Part shown: one piece after another, positions 20,536-30,907 of the stretch
Layout: each line of letters begins with the position of its first letter
Position numbering within the stretch: the stretch's first letter is position 1
Origin: Hyalella azteca
Lineage: Eukaryota > Arthropoda > Malacostraca > Amphipoda > Hyalellidae
Direction: 5' to 3'
DNA length: 64,000 nucleotides
NCBI RefSeq assembly: GCF_000764305.2
Contig: NW_025941450.1
Coordinates: forward strand, 1-64,000
The notes under the pieces: generated by a model
The model's input: only the letters and a program-made list of their open reading frames with translations
Databases searched by the model: none
What the model was told of the DNA's origin: nothing
Made by a program: the position numbers and the translations under genes

Positions 20536-21747
20536 TCATTCAAGCAGATTTGATTATTGAAGAACTTGTGTAGGTAATAATAAATCCCCTGGTTGCGAGT
20601 ACGGCTATAATCGCTTTGTTGGAAACTGATTTTGGTCTAGGATATTACTGGTAATTCATTTCAGTGAGATTAGATTAGTCTATCTATACTGTCAAATAGA
20701 ATAGTAAGCTACAGGCGGCATAAATCAAGACAGTCCTCTGCTATGGCATAAAAATGTTTTAGCAGCAAAACTAATTGAAATATTGCAAAACTAAAAATAG
20801 TGGCATAAGCTTCAACATTTTTCTTATCTATGTAGCACAAAGGAAGGTAAGAAATCATACATTTATTAGCTCTAAGCCTCTAAAAAATCCCTGAAAAAAA
20901 TGTTGGAAAGTGAATTTTGAAAAGGTAATTCTGCTAAGGTCTGTAGTAAAAAGAATATGGTTGTTTGGTTAACCATATTCATAAGCCACAAGTCCCACAA
21001 CTGTCATGAATAATTTCATAATCATACTAATACTAGCATTCATAGTATACTTTACTATACTTTACAATTTAAGAAATTAAAATATTAACCTCTCTTATAA
21101 CTTACCAAACTTCTTGCCTCTGGGTCCCAGGCCAGTGAGGCCTATGATTGGGTACCTATAATGGCATACAGGCATAGTACAATGGTACAAATACTGAAAT
21201 AGCATAGACTACAGCCAATTTAGCTAGGTATATCTAAAATCATAGGGTAAAATAGGGCAGGTAATACAAATTAAAAAATGAAACTATTTTTAGATAATCT
21301 CTCCTATGCTACTATAATAATTTATTACATCATCCAGTTTTCTTCTGTTATGAAAAAGTTTATATCATATATGTATACAATTCCTGAATTCCAAATCAAA
21401 TGCGCATACCAATATGATACCATTTACCAACATAGGGGCCAGGAATTACAGGTGCAAATTATTAGCAAATACTGGACTACCTACAGGCACAAGTACCATA
21501 GTCTGTACAGTGTACATCTGTACAACGAGTCAACTAGGTTAACAACGTACAAATGTACAATACTACCGATATCAAGATAACGGGTGTAACTGTAAGTCTG
21601 TAACTTTTAAGGTCTGCCTTTTGCTGATTTAGAATTAGAAATAGTCGTGTAGAATAAAAAAGAAAACTTAAAGATAAGGTAAAGTTACAGATCGGAATAG
21701 ATCATAAAAGGCCGAAATAAAATTCAAACACAGTACAATATACTTAC

Positions 21748-21850
21748 GTAGGGATGTTTTGAGCTACACGGAAAAATCGACTAGGAAGCCGATCCAATCC
21801 GAGCGAATTCTAGGAATCGGCGCAGCCTCGCAGGGTGCGCCTGATTGACG
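21748..21850 (-). other. bZIP gene, untranslated first exon (predicted)
   Basis: A GC-richer island on the minus strand ending in the strong donor CCCTAC|GTAAGTATA. It has no ATG, and a TAG precedes the junction in the frame that leads into the next exon. The upper boundary, the transcription start, is a guess. Confidence 0.45.
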
Positions 21851-22339
21851 TTTATACTCTTTCTTTCACAACGTTACAATCCAAACTAAGGTGTTCATTG
21901 TAAATTTTTTTCAATAAAGTGGGCCAACTTGTTGAAAATTCAAGAAGTGTATGAAACAAATACTAATCTGCGCTATTTTATTGAGCATCGGACGGTCCGC
22001 CACACGACGTCTCCCAACGAAAAGACTTATCGCACTGAAACATTATAGGGTATTAATTCCTAACTGGACACAGAAAACTCCCTACTAGAGTGGTACATGT
22101 ACATATGGGAGATAAGGAATTGCACAACTGAGGCTGAAAGTATTTTAGATGGAGAAGCTGGATTAAAATCTTATTCGTGACAGTTCGAGATACGATTCAT
22201 GTAGGTTATGCTACTGGAATATTGGAAGTATCGGCGAGAATGTAGCTACCTCCGACGAGGCTTATGATAGAACGACTTTCTCAATTACCCTCAATCAGGG
22301 AAATTACAGCTTAACTGGTCGTTATTGCACCACTTCATT

Positions 22340-22615
22340 GGCCACTCTTACGTTTAATTGGATTGTTTCAAAGTTAACTGAAAGGGGCAAAATATGCGGG
22401 CATTTTTCAATCGCAGTGGCGTGCCACAAGGAAGCGTCCTGGGGCCTATTTTGTTCGTTGCTTTTATAAATGATCTGCCAGAAGTAGTATCCAGCGTGTG
22501 CTCCATGTATGCCGACGACACAAAAGTTTATAATACAGTGAAGAATGCGTCAAATAAAGCGCAATTGCAAGATGATCTTGACAGCTTAGTTAACTGGGCT
22601 GATACGTGGCAGCTG
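22340..22615 (+). pseudogene. LINE reverse transcriptase fragment cut by assembly gap
   Basis: From 22394 the plus strand reads SGVPQGSVLGPILFVAFIND, then SMYADDTKVYNTV with the catalytic Y-A-D-D box. Upstream, in another frame, NWIVSKLTERGK matches the preceding W-I-S-L-R region, so there is a frameshift near 22390. This is the palm of a jockey/CR1-type non-LTR reverse transcriptase. It runs into the N gap at 22616. Confidence 0.85.
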
Positions 22616-23153
22616 NNNNNNNNNNNNNNNNNNNNNNNNNNNNNNNNNNNNNNNNNNNNNNNNNNNNNNNNNNNNNNNNNNNNNNNNNNNNNNNNNNNNN
22701 NNNNNNNNNNNNNNNNNNNNNNNNNNNNNNNNNNNNNNNNNNNNNNNNNNNNNNNNNNNNNNNNNNNNNNNNNNNNNNNNNNNNNNNNNNNNNNNNNNNN
22801 NNNNNNNNNNNNNNNNNNNNNNNNNNNNNNNNNNNNNNNNNNNNNNNNNNNNNNNNNNNNNNNNNNNNNNNNNNNNNNNNNNNNNNNNNNNNNNNNNNNN
22901 NNNNNNNNNNNNNNNNNNNNNNNNNNNNNNNNNNNNNNNNNNNNNNNNNNNNNNNNNNNNNNNNNNNNNNNNNNNNNNNNNNNNNNNNNNNNNNNNNNNN
23001 NNNNNNNNNNNNNNNNNNNNNNNNNNNNNNNNNNNNNNNNNNNNNNNNNNNNNNNNNNNNNNNNNNNNNNNNNNNNNNNNNNNNNNNNNNNNNNNNNNNN
23101 NNNNNNNNNNNNNNNNNNNNNNNNNNNNNNNNNNNNNNNNNNNNNNNNNNNNN
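22616..23153. other. assembly gap (538 N)
   Basis: Run of N. LINE sequence lies to its left and a minisatellite belonging to the TRIM intron to its right. Confidence 1.
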
Positions 23154-23310
23154 TTTATTGGTTGAATTTGTGTTTATTGGTTGAATTTATGTTTATTGGT
23201 TGAATTTGTGTTTATTGGTTGAATTTATGTTTATTGGTTGAATTTGTGTTTATTGGTTGAATTTGTGTTTATTGGATGAATTTGTGTTTATTGGTTGAAT
23301 TTGTGTTAAT
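23154..23310. repeat. 19-bp minisatellite TTTATTGGTTGAATTTGTG, right copy
   Basis: About eight units with rare variants (TTTATG, GGATG). Same unit as 8188-8297. Confidence 0.95.
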
Positions 23311-23410
23311 CCACCTGTCTCGTTGGATCCTCTTTTACTAGGATTGAGCAAGGGAAGTATCCCCGTTCACCGAAGTATGAACAAATTATTACTTTTTAAG
23401 TGAACAAGTA

Positions 23411-23641
23411 CAGTGGATGCAAAAAGTATCCGACATAAAGGAATAACTCTATTTAATTAAAGCTTATTCAACAAAATAACATAAACAAACACTATTCTGA
23501 TGAATATTTATATGGAAAATGCAAATATCATATCAAAACAACAATATCATTAAAAGTTGACTTGATAATTGAAATTTGTAAAAGTTAAGGTTCAAAGTAT
23601 ATAAAGTTTTTCTTTGCGTCGGATACTTTTTGCACCCACTG
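23411..23641. mobile_element. mariner-type MITE, 231 bp
   Basis: Terminal inverted repeats of 24 bp, CAGTGGATGCAAAAAGTATC-CGAC against its inverse with one mismatch, flanked by TA on both sides (23409-23410 and 23642-23643). The CAGTGG...CAAAAAGTAT start and TA target are typical of Tc1/mariner-type non-autonomous elements. The interior is AT-rich without coding. Confidence 0.92.
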
Positions 23642-23643
23642 TA

Positions 23644-24790
23644 ACTGATCGACATAACATACTGCGTAAGTTGACTGTCATCTAGAAACGCACGGTGAAA
23701 ATAATTCGCAATTTTACACATTCCAGATTATGAAAAATGAAATAGCATGAAATGTCGGTGATACAGTTAATGTGTACTTTGGTGTGATATTAATATCTTT
23801 AATCAAATGTTTGGATGTTTAAATGCTTGTTTCAGAATATAATTAATTTATAACTGTACTCACCGGCCGGCAGTCTGTCCTCTCCATCCCTCGCGGCTGC
23901 AAAAACAAACGAACGTTACACTCACAGAAATGATTATTGACACTTAGTCTAAATAGCGACTCATTTATGCCCTGGTATGGGTCATTCTGACTCAGTTTTG
24001 CTAAGCGTATCAGTGCTACGTACCGAAAGTGAATCATTATTTCGAGACTGGATACAGGATAAAAGAATCGCGAACAACTGAGTTTGGAAGTAACGTTCTT
24101 TAAAATGGATTAAAAGTGATTTTCGATACATCAAAAGTTGGTCGAGTTCAAAATAAATTTTAACTGCGGCCGTCTGATCATCGTTATTATTTTTAGTATT
24201 ATGATAAATTAACGTACGGAAAATAGCATTTGCTCTCTAATCCTTTTGTGTGTTAATTTCGAATTGTGTGGAAAATATATATAAGTCATTACTTCGCATA
24301 ATTCCTTGTAAATTGAATTAAATGAGTTACGCGTCTACATTTTAATTTTATTTGAATTTGATAAGAATTTCGAGGAGCTTTGCATGTCGTGGTGGTGCAA
24401 TTCAAGTAATTTAATTGTTTCTGACTCAACTTAAGTCTTTACAATCAAAATCAAACACAAATTCACCAAGGTCTAATTTTAGAGAAGATGTATAATGACC
24501 GAGAATTCACACAGAAATGCATTCTGTTTCCATTAATTTTAATCCGATTTAAAATCTCTAAATTTCTGGTGTGTAAGCGCAAAAATCTTTAAGTTCATTC
24601 AAATTTAAAGACTGACAATAGCAAATAAGTCGCCACAGTACCAAAGTCGCCACACTCCTATGGGAACCATATAATGCATAACCGAAATCTTATAAAAACT
24701 TTCATTAAAAAATATGAGTATTCATTTTCTACAGAAAAAGAAAACAGACGACTTTAGTGTCGTTGTCAACAGAACTCATGTTTTCTTTAT
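23644..24790. other. TRIM intron, no gene recognised
   Basis: AT-rich sequence between the mariner MITE and the donor array. Nothing supported. Confidence 0.5.
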
Positions 24791-25345
24791 TGTGAATAAA
24801 AAAATATCCAAAAAATATTACGTTTCATGGTGATGAAATTGAACAAATTTATAGCCTTAAGCCATCAAAATGATCGAATTGTAAAATAATAGCCATTGAA
24901 TATTAAATTCATGATAGTAAAATTGAAGTAATTGATGCTTATAAGTAATCGATATGATTGAATTATGAAGTAATATCCAAACAATTTTAATTTTCATGGT
25001 AGTAAAATTGAAATAATCGATGGTTATAAGTAATCGAAATTACTGAATTATGAAGTAATATCCCAAAAATCTTACATTTCATGGTAGTAAAATTGAATTA
25101 ATCGATGGTTATAAGTAAGTAATCGAAATGGTTGAATAATGAAGTAATGTCCAGAAATCTCACATTTCATTGTAGTACAATTGAACTAATTGATGGTTAT
25201 AAGTATATATGACTATATAAGTATATAGGAAGTATATATGACTATATAAGTATATATGACTATATAAGTATATATGACTGAATTATAAAGCAATATCCAA
25301 GTAATCGTACGTTTCATGGTGATGAAGTTGAATGAGTTGATTGCT
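24791..25345 (-). repeat. about 84-bp tandem array carrying splice donors of the COS exon
   Basis: Five diverged units starting near 24791, 24876, 24958, 25045 and 25130, plus the true exon end at 25280-25345. On the minus strand all share CTTA(TA/AG)..., TTCAA..TTTCATCACCATGAAA or TTTTACTACCATGAAA, then the donor and ATATTACTTCATAATTCA. Donors at the copied position include GTAAGA (near 25070), GTGAGA (near 25160) and GTAATA (near 24830). A short TATATGACTATATAAG run (25201-25277) separates the last copy from the real exon. Confidence 0.85.
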
Positions 25346-25473
25346 CTAAGCGCCTGCTGATGGTCGAGGTCCAGAGGGAGGTAGGGGCTGAGCTCAGACG
25401 CGGGGTGTGACGTGAGCTCGCGGTCCCATGCCAGGTCCAGGTCACTCACACGGCCCGTCAGGTGAGGGCCCAT
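25311..25473 (-). CDS. TRIM9-like COS-box exon
   Basis: 54 codons plus one base. Acceptor TTAATTATTGAG, donor ATGAAAC|GTACGA. Encodes MGPHLTGRVSDLDLAWDREL, then a proline-containing linker and DLDHQQALRAINSFNFITMK. This matches the FLQ-x-L-RV-W and L-L-AI-LDFIQMK blocks spanning the COS box before FN3 in TRIM9/TRIM67. It enters in phase 0 from the FLQ-ending exon and leaves in phase 1 into the FN3 exon. The donor end is copied several times in the adjacent intron. Confidence 0.87.
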
Positions 25474-25664
25474 CTCAATAATTAAATAATTTTAATTATA
25501 TAATATATAGAGAGGAATTATAAACTAAATAATCAATTAAAGAGAAGTTAAAATATGCTACAAAATATGTATAAACTATCGCATACATGTGGTCCTACCT
25601 GAACAATTATTCATTAAGAAATTACGAACAAATCCATCAATTAAAGTGAGGAGAGTCTATTCAT

Positions 25665-25815
25665 TTTGTATTAAATAAATTTCTTGAACTGATGATGGAG
25701 CTGGTCTGCGAAAAGTTGTCATTAAAGGTATGGTACATGAAAGTACTTGGCGATATCTTTGATTTTAAATTACTGGTGAACCTGTTATTTAAGCAAACTT
25801 ATGATATAAGCGAGA
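25665..25815 (+). mobile_element. Penelope-like element tail fragment
   Basis: Aligns with the 3' end of the element at 17782-17905: TGAACTGATGATGGAGCTGG, GAAAAG, TTTGATTTTAAATT and ATTTAAGCAAA occur in the same order. No coding part remains. Plus strand, in a TRIM intron. Confidence 0.75.
25682..25720 (+). ncRNA. hammerhead-like motif, degraded
   Basis: CTGATGA then GAAAA with a weakened stem II (GGAG against CTGC). Fits the series at 17792 and 45523. Confidence 0.4.
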
Positions 25816-26396
25816 AAAAAATATGCTCCGAAATATGCACTCATTGTCGTGTAAACAAAATAGCATCATATCATTATGATATTCATATCATCGTGTATTT
25901 GGGTCGGCATCAGGATATTATGAGATACACATCATCATAACTTGAAATACAATACATGTTGAAATACATGTATACGTGTGGTGCATCGATAACAATACAA
26001 ATTATTCTTCTTACATAAACATGAATGGAATAAAGAGTTTAATAAAATTAATGAAATAGAATTTAAAGCACTAAAGAAACCATGAAATCTTATTCAAATT
26101 TATTATTCTTGGTTCAGTGGAGACTTAATTCATTATTGAAGAATAGATCCACTACTGGAGATTGTGCACATGCACACAGTGGCTAGTCTTGACGAAAGTC
26201 TTAAATTTAAACATAATGGTGAATTATATTTCAAAACTAACATACATAAACGATTGAAAAAAATTAAAATCTAGTTCATTAAGTTTTTAATTTAATTAAA
26301 AGTAACAAAATGAGAGAAAATGTATCCAATAAAATTCATGAACATAGCATTATTTGGATTAAGTTATTATTGTCCATATCAGAGATAGCTAATTAC

Positions 26397-26497
26397 CTGC
26401 AGGAAGGCAGCGCTGTCAGGTTCCTTGATAGCCTCAATACAGAACTGCACCAGCGCCGTCGTCTGCTGCAGACGCCGCGTGCACGAGCTGGCGCTGT
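26397..26497 (-). CDS. TRIM9-like coiled-coil end / COS start exon
   Basis: 33 codons after two bases. It reads SASSCTRRLQQTTALVQFCI and then EAIKEPDSAAFLQ, almost the family pattern C-x-L-Q-TTGL-YC-EVIKE-DP-FLQ of TRIM9/TRIM67. The donor is CTGCAG|GTAATT. I use the acceptor GCGCAGAG, which gives phase 1 and fits the donor at 28116; the alternative acceptor two bases upstream would give phase 2. Confidence 0.85.
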
Positions 26498-27175
26498 CTC
26501 TGCGCAGCGAACAACCGCGTCAACTTTACACACTTTCAGACCGCTTGTGGTTACCCGTTAACGATAATTAAAAAAATTGCTAAATACTCTCAGATCACTC
26601 ATTTGGTTAGAAAATATTGCGGTATTACATTTTTCATGACTATTGAATCACCATTCCTACTTCCGTCATTACCGTTCTTGTCATTCCTATTTTCAAGTCA
26701 CTATTTTTCGTCGTGTATACTGCGGTCAAGTCGTTACCAAGTATAAACGCTCTTAGATTAAAGAAAAAATAATAAATCCATCACAAATCATGATGAATAA
26801 TGCTTATACATTAGTTTTAACGGCATAAAAAATAGCGAAATAAACTACCTAGAATGGTAATAGCCAATTGTCAACTATATATGTGCATCATACCAGTTGA
26901 TTTTGTCTGCACACAACTGAACAATTAATCCGCCTAGTTTCGATTCGAACGTAAAAGGCCTAAATAAGTAGTAATTTCCGTGTGCATCAATTATATATCA
27001 GAGGGAACGAGAATCAGCCATCTGAAAAGAAATAAATAACGAAGACAGGATCACCGAAGAGCGACTGGAAGTAAAGAAGTGAAAGTGTGCGGAGGAGCGT
27101 GGGTGGACATCCGGTTATGAGATGCAGCGTTTGGACCATTCAAGATTGATCCGAGATTTATGCTTCATTCAGAGC

Positions 27176-27327
27176 TAATTAGCGAGAGTTGACCAAATGT
27201 CAATGCACTTTTTGCCTTTGTGTATGGCCGTACTCACCCAGTTTGGAACGGCAGAATGCCGTATTAGTGCTTCGGGCAGAAAGTCTTTCGCTTTTTGCAC
27301 AATGTGACCCACATATTTTTCAGAGTG
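27176..27327. mobile_element. MITE family 1 copy, diverged
   Basis: Contains ACCAAATGTCAATGCACTTTTTGCC, ACTCACCCAGTTTGG and TGACCCACATATTTTTCAGAGTG in family order. The left end is eroded. Confidence 0.65.
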
Positions 27328-28060
27328 ATGCAGTTCCAGAACTCATACGCACAAGCGACTTCAAAGGGCATCGTGAGAAAGTGCGAATTTGTGTTATTTT
27401 TCGTTATAAATTGTTTCCAGTTGACAGCTTTGCTCTTCTCCTTTTGAATTTGTGCACAAATTTGCAACAGGACAAGCAGTTGAAAATAGATTTGCATGGT
27501 ATCCTTTACTGAGACGTAGATTTCATCTACAATGAATTTGTATCATAAAGCAGATAAATAAATTTTAATTGCTCGTGAGAAAATTGATCATTCGTTTGTG
27601 CCGCCACGCGTGATTGGTAAGTTTCGAAAAACGCAGAAAAATAACAAACCTGTCCCAAATATCAGCCGCGTATTTAAAAGACAATATCATGAAACAGGAA
27701 GAATTTTCTTGGCAATATCTATCATTTGCTTTTCGGATACCTGGATTATAACCAAGAAAATTATGTTGGTTTGACAGTTCAGACAATTTTGTTCAGGTTC
27801 ACTGAGAACTTCAAGAAAACTTCCTATCATTTGCATAAGGCCTTCAAATTTTTTTAATCACGGGATAATAAAATGGAAGGGCTCTCAGACCCGCCTGCTT
27901 CTGCGGCCACATTGATTATATTGACTTATTAGTTATTACATTTATTGACTTATTACATTTAATACTTCGTTTAGCATCCCATCATTTTGGGCTTGAGTGC
28001 GCGCCATGCACTGTAAGTATGCGCTGCAGTGACTGCGCTAAATAACTGTAGGTGCGGGTT

Positions 28061-28150
28061 GTGGCCTCACGCTGTGCCTGCAGTTGGCTGTGCAGTCATA
28101 ATGCTGTGGCCTCACGCTGTGCCTGCAGTTGGCTGTGCAGTCTCTCCCTG
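28061..28150 (-). repeat. 45-bp tandem duplication including exon end and donor
   Basis: GTGGCCTCACGCTGTGCCTG begins at 28061 and again at 28106. On the minus strand each copy holds the exon end CTGCAGGCACAGC and the donor GTGAGG. The outer copy follows an in-frame TGA if not spliced. Confidence 0.85.
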
Positions 28151-28221
28151 ACGCAGGCCACAGCCTCGGCCAGTTCAGCACACTGCCTCTCCAGCGCCGC
28201 GGCAAGGGCGTCGCAGTGGCT
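28116..28221 (-). CDS. TRIM9-like coiled-coil exon
   Basis: 35 codons plus one base. Acceptor CTGCTCACCAG, donor CACAGC|GTGAGG. It reads SHCDALAAALERQCAELAEA and then VRERLHSQLQAQ, matching the QCDALIDAL-R-K-LL segment of the TRIM9/TRIM67 coiled coil. The donor is present twice because the last 45 bp are duplicated; only the first keeps the frame, since the second copy is preceded by a TGA. Its phase-0 start does not fit the exon at 29172, so a small exon between them is missing from the model. Confidence 0.8.
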
Positions 28222-28410
28222 CTGGTGAGCAGACACATGTGGTTAAGGGTGGGACGAAACCTCCCCCTTCCATTGTGATATTTACCTCCCGAGAGAGGGA
28301 GGTAAGTAGCACGATGGCAAAGAGGAGGGTTAGCACATAAAATCAAATATTATTCGTATCTTAACTCCTGGTAACGAGAGCTACAACCAGTACCCGAGTT
28401 GGATTTAGAG

Positions 28411-28451
28411 TCGCCCCAGCTTCTGATTCGAGTAATCAGAAGCTGAGGCGG
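28411..28451. repeat. strong hairpin, 17-bp arms
   Basis: CGCCCCAGCTTCTGATT, a 5-base loop, then AATCAGAAGCTGAGGCG; one mismatch. Confidence 0.85.
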
Positions 28452-28794
28452 CCTTCAATTTTGCATGGGTAGTGCAATACTTCTGGTCGGTCCTTCTCAA
28501 CGTCAGCTACAAATACATGAATATAGATCACTCTTTTTGAATTACTTCTTTATTTAAACAAGTAGCATTTACTTTCTAAAGATTTTGTGTCACAATTGTG
28601 GTCTTTAGAGGGAGACTTCAGATGAGAACATGTGGTTTGAGTTAACAACCCTAATACATGAAATAAATAGTTTGTGGTTATCTCCTTCCCGCGTTATAGT
28701 TACTACCGGAATCGCTGTCGGTATACCCGCTATTTTGTCATTTAGCGAAAAATTCCTGACAGGTGGACTAAATTTTGAATATATCTGGAACGAT

Positions 28795-28815
28795 GTCCGT
28801 TCAAGAATGAACGGA
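28795..28815. repeat. short hairpin
   Basis: TCCGTTC, loop, GAACGGA within GTCCGTTCAAGAATGAACGG. Confidence 0.7.
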
Positions 28816-29171
28816 CAAATGCTATGATGGGAACACGTTAATAGAAGGCCATGAAAATTAATACATAAAGCATTCAGGCATAACATTTTATAGTTGGAAC
28901 GGTCAATCACAGTTACATGAAATCAGCGAAAATCTTTTGTTCTTTGCGTCTTGAGTTTTAAACGCTGCAAGCCTGCTTTATGGATACATTTTTAGAAATT
29001 GAAGTTTTATAATTGGGTTGTCTGGATTTTATTAAATCCAGAGTAGCTTGGTAAGTCAGCATGGAAAAGTTTTATCTGTTACTATATAATAAATGGTAAT
29101 TATGAAAACGATAGTAGCTTGATGAGTGTACAATACTCACCGTGACTCGGTTCTGCAGCCACGGTACTCAC

Positions 29172-29241
29172 ACTGCGTGATGTGATGGTGAGCAGACTTG
29201 GCGCGGCCGCTCAGCTGCTGCAGACACGCAGACAGCTCTGC
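29172..29241 (-). CDS. TRIM9-like first coiled-coil exon seen
   Basis: 23 codons plus one base between GTCTGCTGCAG and CACGCAGT|GTGAGT. It reads AELSACLQQLSGRAKSAHHH and then ITQ, equivalent to AQLSQAL--VSDKAKEAKEF at the start of the TRIM9/TRIM67 coiled coil directly after B-box 2. It is a short exon, so the call rests on this match, the strong donor and its position upstream of the other coiled-coil exons. Confidence 0.7.
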
Positions 29242-30336
29242 CTGCAGCAGACAACGTCGTATTACTTACGATAATATTCACTAGAAAAATAAGAAAGAAA
29301 AACTTTACAGAGAATAACAAAATAACGAAATGAGAAATAATTGAGTGGATGAATATATTATTATGAATATTATTAATAATTAACAAGATATAATGAAGGA
29401 AACGGTTAGCAAAACTTTGCGAATGTTTGCAGAAGAAAATACTTGCGGGTTCTGCGGCTAAAACCACGCTATTTTCATGCGGTATATTTACTCGTTAAGT
29501 GAAGAACGAAAAAAGTAGCCGTTAAAGTGAACCACGACCAAAAATATGGACATTCGGAATTCCTAGGACGTACAACTTTTTTAATTCGCCCACATTTCTT
29601 AGGAACAGAAAAAATTCTCCGATTTCGTTGTGTCTATAATTCCTGACCTCCCAAACCACGGCATGCCTCCTAGGGAAAGAATCTGTAAAGGATCCCTGAG
29701 AAAAGATGACCTCATAACGCGCTGATGGAACATAGGGCCATGTTATATATTAGACGGCTCTCCATATGGTAACATGGCACGCACTGCACATGGACGGATA
29801 CAGCTCTATATTTTTGCGTTACTCCAATCAAAGGAAGTTTGTGAGAAAAAAATACGATGAAAAGATCAATGCGGGCTTATTAGACTTATTGCAAATATGA
29901 TATCGCCCTAACCAAGTGGAAAATAATGATGGAACCACATTGTTCAACCATTAATTATTTCACAGTGCGGTGCTCATAATGAGTAAATTATTTACAAAAT
30001 ATATTAATGGATAAACTTGGTCAACGTTGCATCCCTCCCAACTTGTCGAGTCTAGGAGCGTGAGTTTGCTAGCCAGTGCAGAGATATACAATAAGCAAGA
30101 TCTCTAATTTTACAATTCATTTTAAGGCCAGAAGATGGATCATAAATAAAATATCTAATTTTATAATTGATATTTAGGCCAAAAGATGGACAAGAACCCA
30201 AATCTATAATTTTACAATTGATATTAAGGCCAATATCCTGCAGCGCTCGTTGTTCAAAGCTTAATATTCCTCGCGTCCAAACCGGCCGACGAAATTACCC
30301 AAATATCGATAAGCTCGCTGCAGTGTTTAAAAAACT
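29242..30336. other. no gene recognised
   Basis: AT-rich. The RING and B-box exons of the TRIM gene would be expected above this point, but none is recognisable. Confidence 0.4.
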
Positions 30337-30523
30337 CACTCAGAGAAATTACTGAGACTTTGTCCAAAATTGCGATGGACTTATCACCCTTTTGTGCGTC
30401 ATGTAGACCTAGTTTAGCCTGGCAAAAAAGCATATCAGAGCTACGTCCGCTCTCTGCTCGTGCTACTAGTAAGAAAGTGTGTCACTATTTACAGAAAATA
30501 TAACCCATTCATTGTTATGAGTG
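30337..30523 (+). mobile_element. MITE family 1 copy
   Basis: Starts CACTCAGAGAAATTACTGAG, has TTTGTCCAAAATTGCGATGG and TAGTTTAGCCTGGCAAAAAA, and ends ATAACCCATTCATTGTTATGAGTG. About 187 bp, one of the fullest copies. No coding. Confidence 0.85.
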
Positions 30524-30740
30524 CACGGCGAAGGCACTTAAGCTATAATGTACAGCAAACGCGTGTAATGAATGCTTGAGCTATAGACGGACATCACAGA
30601 TCACCGTATCGCGTGATGATGCGAGGGATGCGTGATATATTTGGTGGTGATGCACCGTAGAAACGACCTGCAGGAATAACGAACAGCCATCGGCTGTGCC
30701 TACGTAAAGGAGCTACGATATCTTATAACTATGAAGACCT

Positions 30741-30907
30741 GGAGCCATAACATTAAAACGCGTACAAAAAAGTACACGTTCAAAACTCATTACAAGTGTA
30801 CGCAGTGCCCGATTTCTCGTCTGTGATTGGTGGGATTAACATGAAAAGCCGTCAGAGATTAGCTGACGTCGTTACGAACGTGTAACTATTTTTGATAGTA
30901 CGGCCCC
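30741..30907. mobile_element. MITE family 2, copy 1
   Basis: Shares with 36735-36880 a core of TTTCT[C/T]GTCT[G/A]TGATTGGTGG and GAAAAGCCGTCA, and an end of TTTTTGA[T/A]AGTACGGCCCC type. The left end is less certain. Confidence 0.7.

Larger units (their letters stand above)
28222..29171. other. TRIM intron; expected small exon not found
   Basis: About 18 coiled-coil residues expected between the flanking exons must be encoded here or have been lost. I saw no convincing 50-60 bp exon. Two clear hairpins lie here (28411-28451 and 28795-28815). Confidence 0.4.
4985..29241 (-). other. TRIM9/TRIM67-like gene, gene-level span
   Basis: Ten minus-strand exons together encode coiled coil, COS box, FN3 and B30.2/SPRY in the order found in class I TRIM E3 ubiquitin ligases. 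TRIM9 and TRIM67 proteins act mainly in neurons on cytoskeleton-linked targets; that is family knowledge, not shown here. Splice phases agree at every junction from 28221 to the stop codon. The junction between 29172 and 28221 does not agree in phase and lacks about 18 expected residues, so one small exon is missing from the model. The RING and both B-boxes were not found and should lie above 29241. Introns within the SPRY part are 0.4 to 0.9 kb; the apparent 17-kb intron 8177-25310 is suspect (see findings). Confidence 0.85.

Noticed and set aside
28605..28910. 101-codon minus-strand frame in the TRIM intron
   Set aside because: No coiled-coil residues matching the missing segment and no suitable splice phases.
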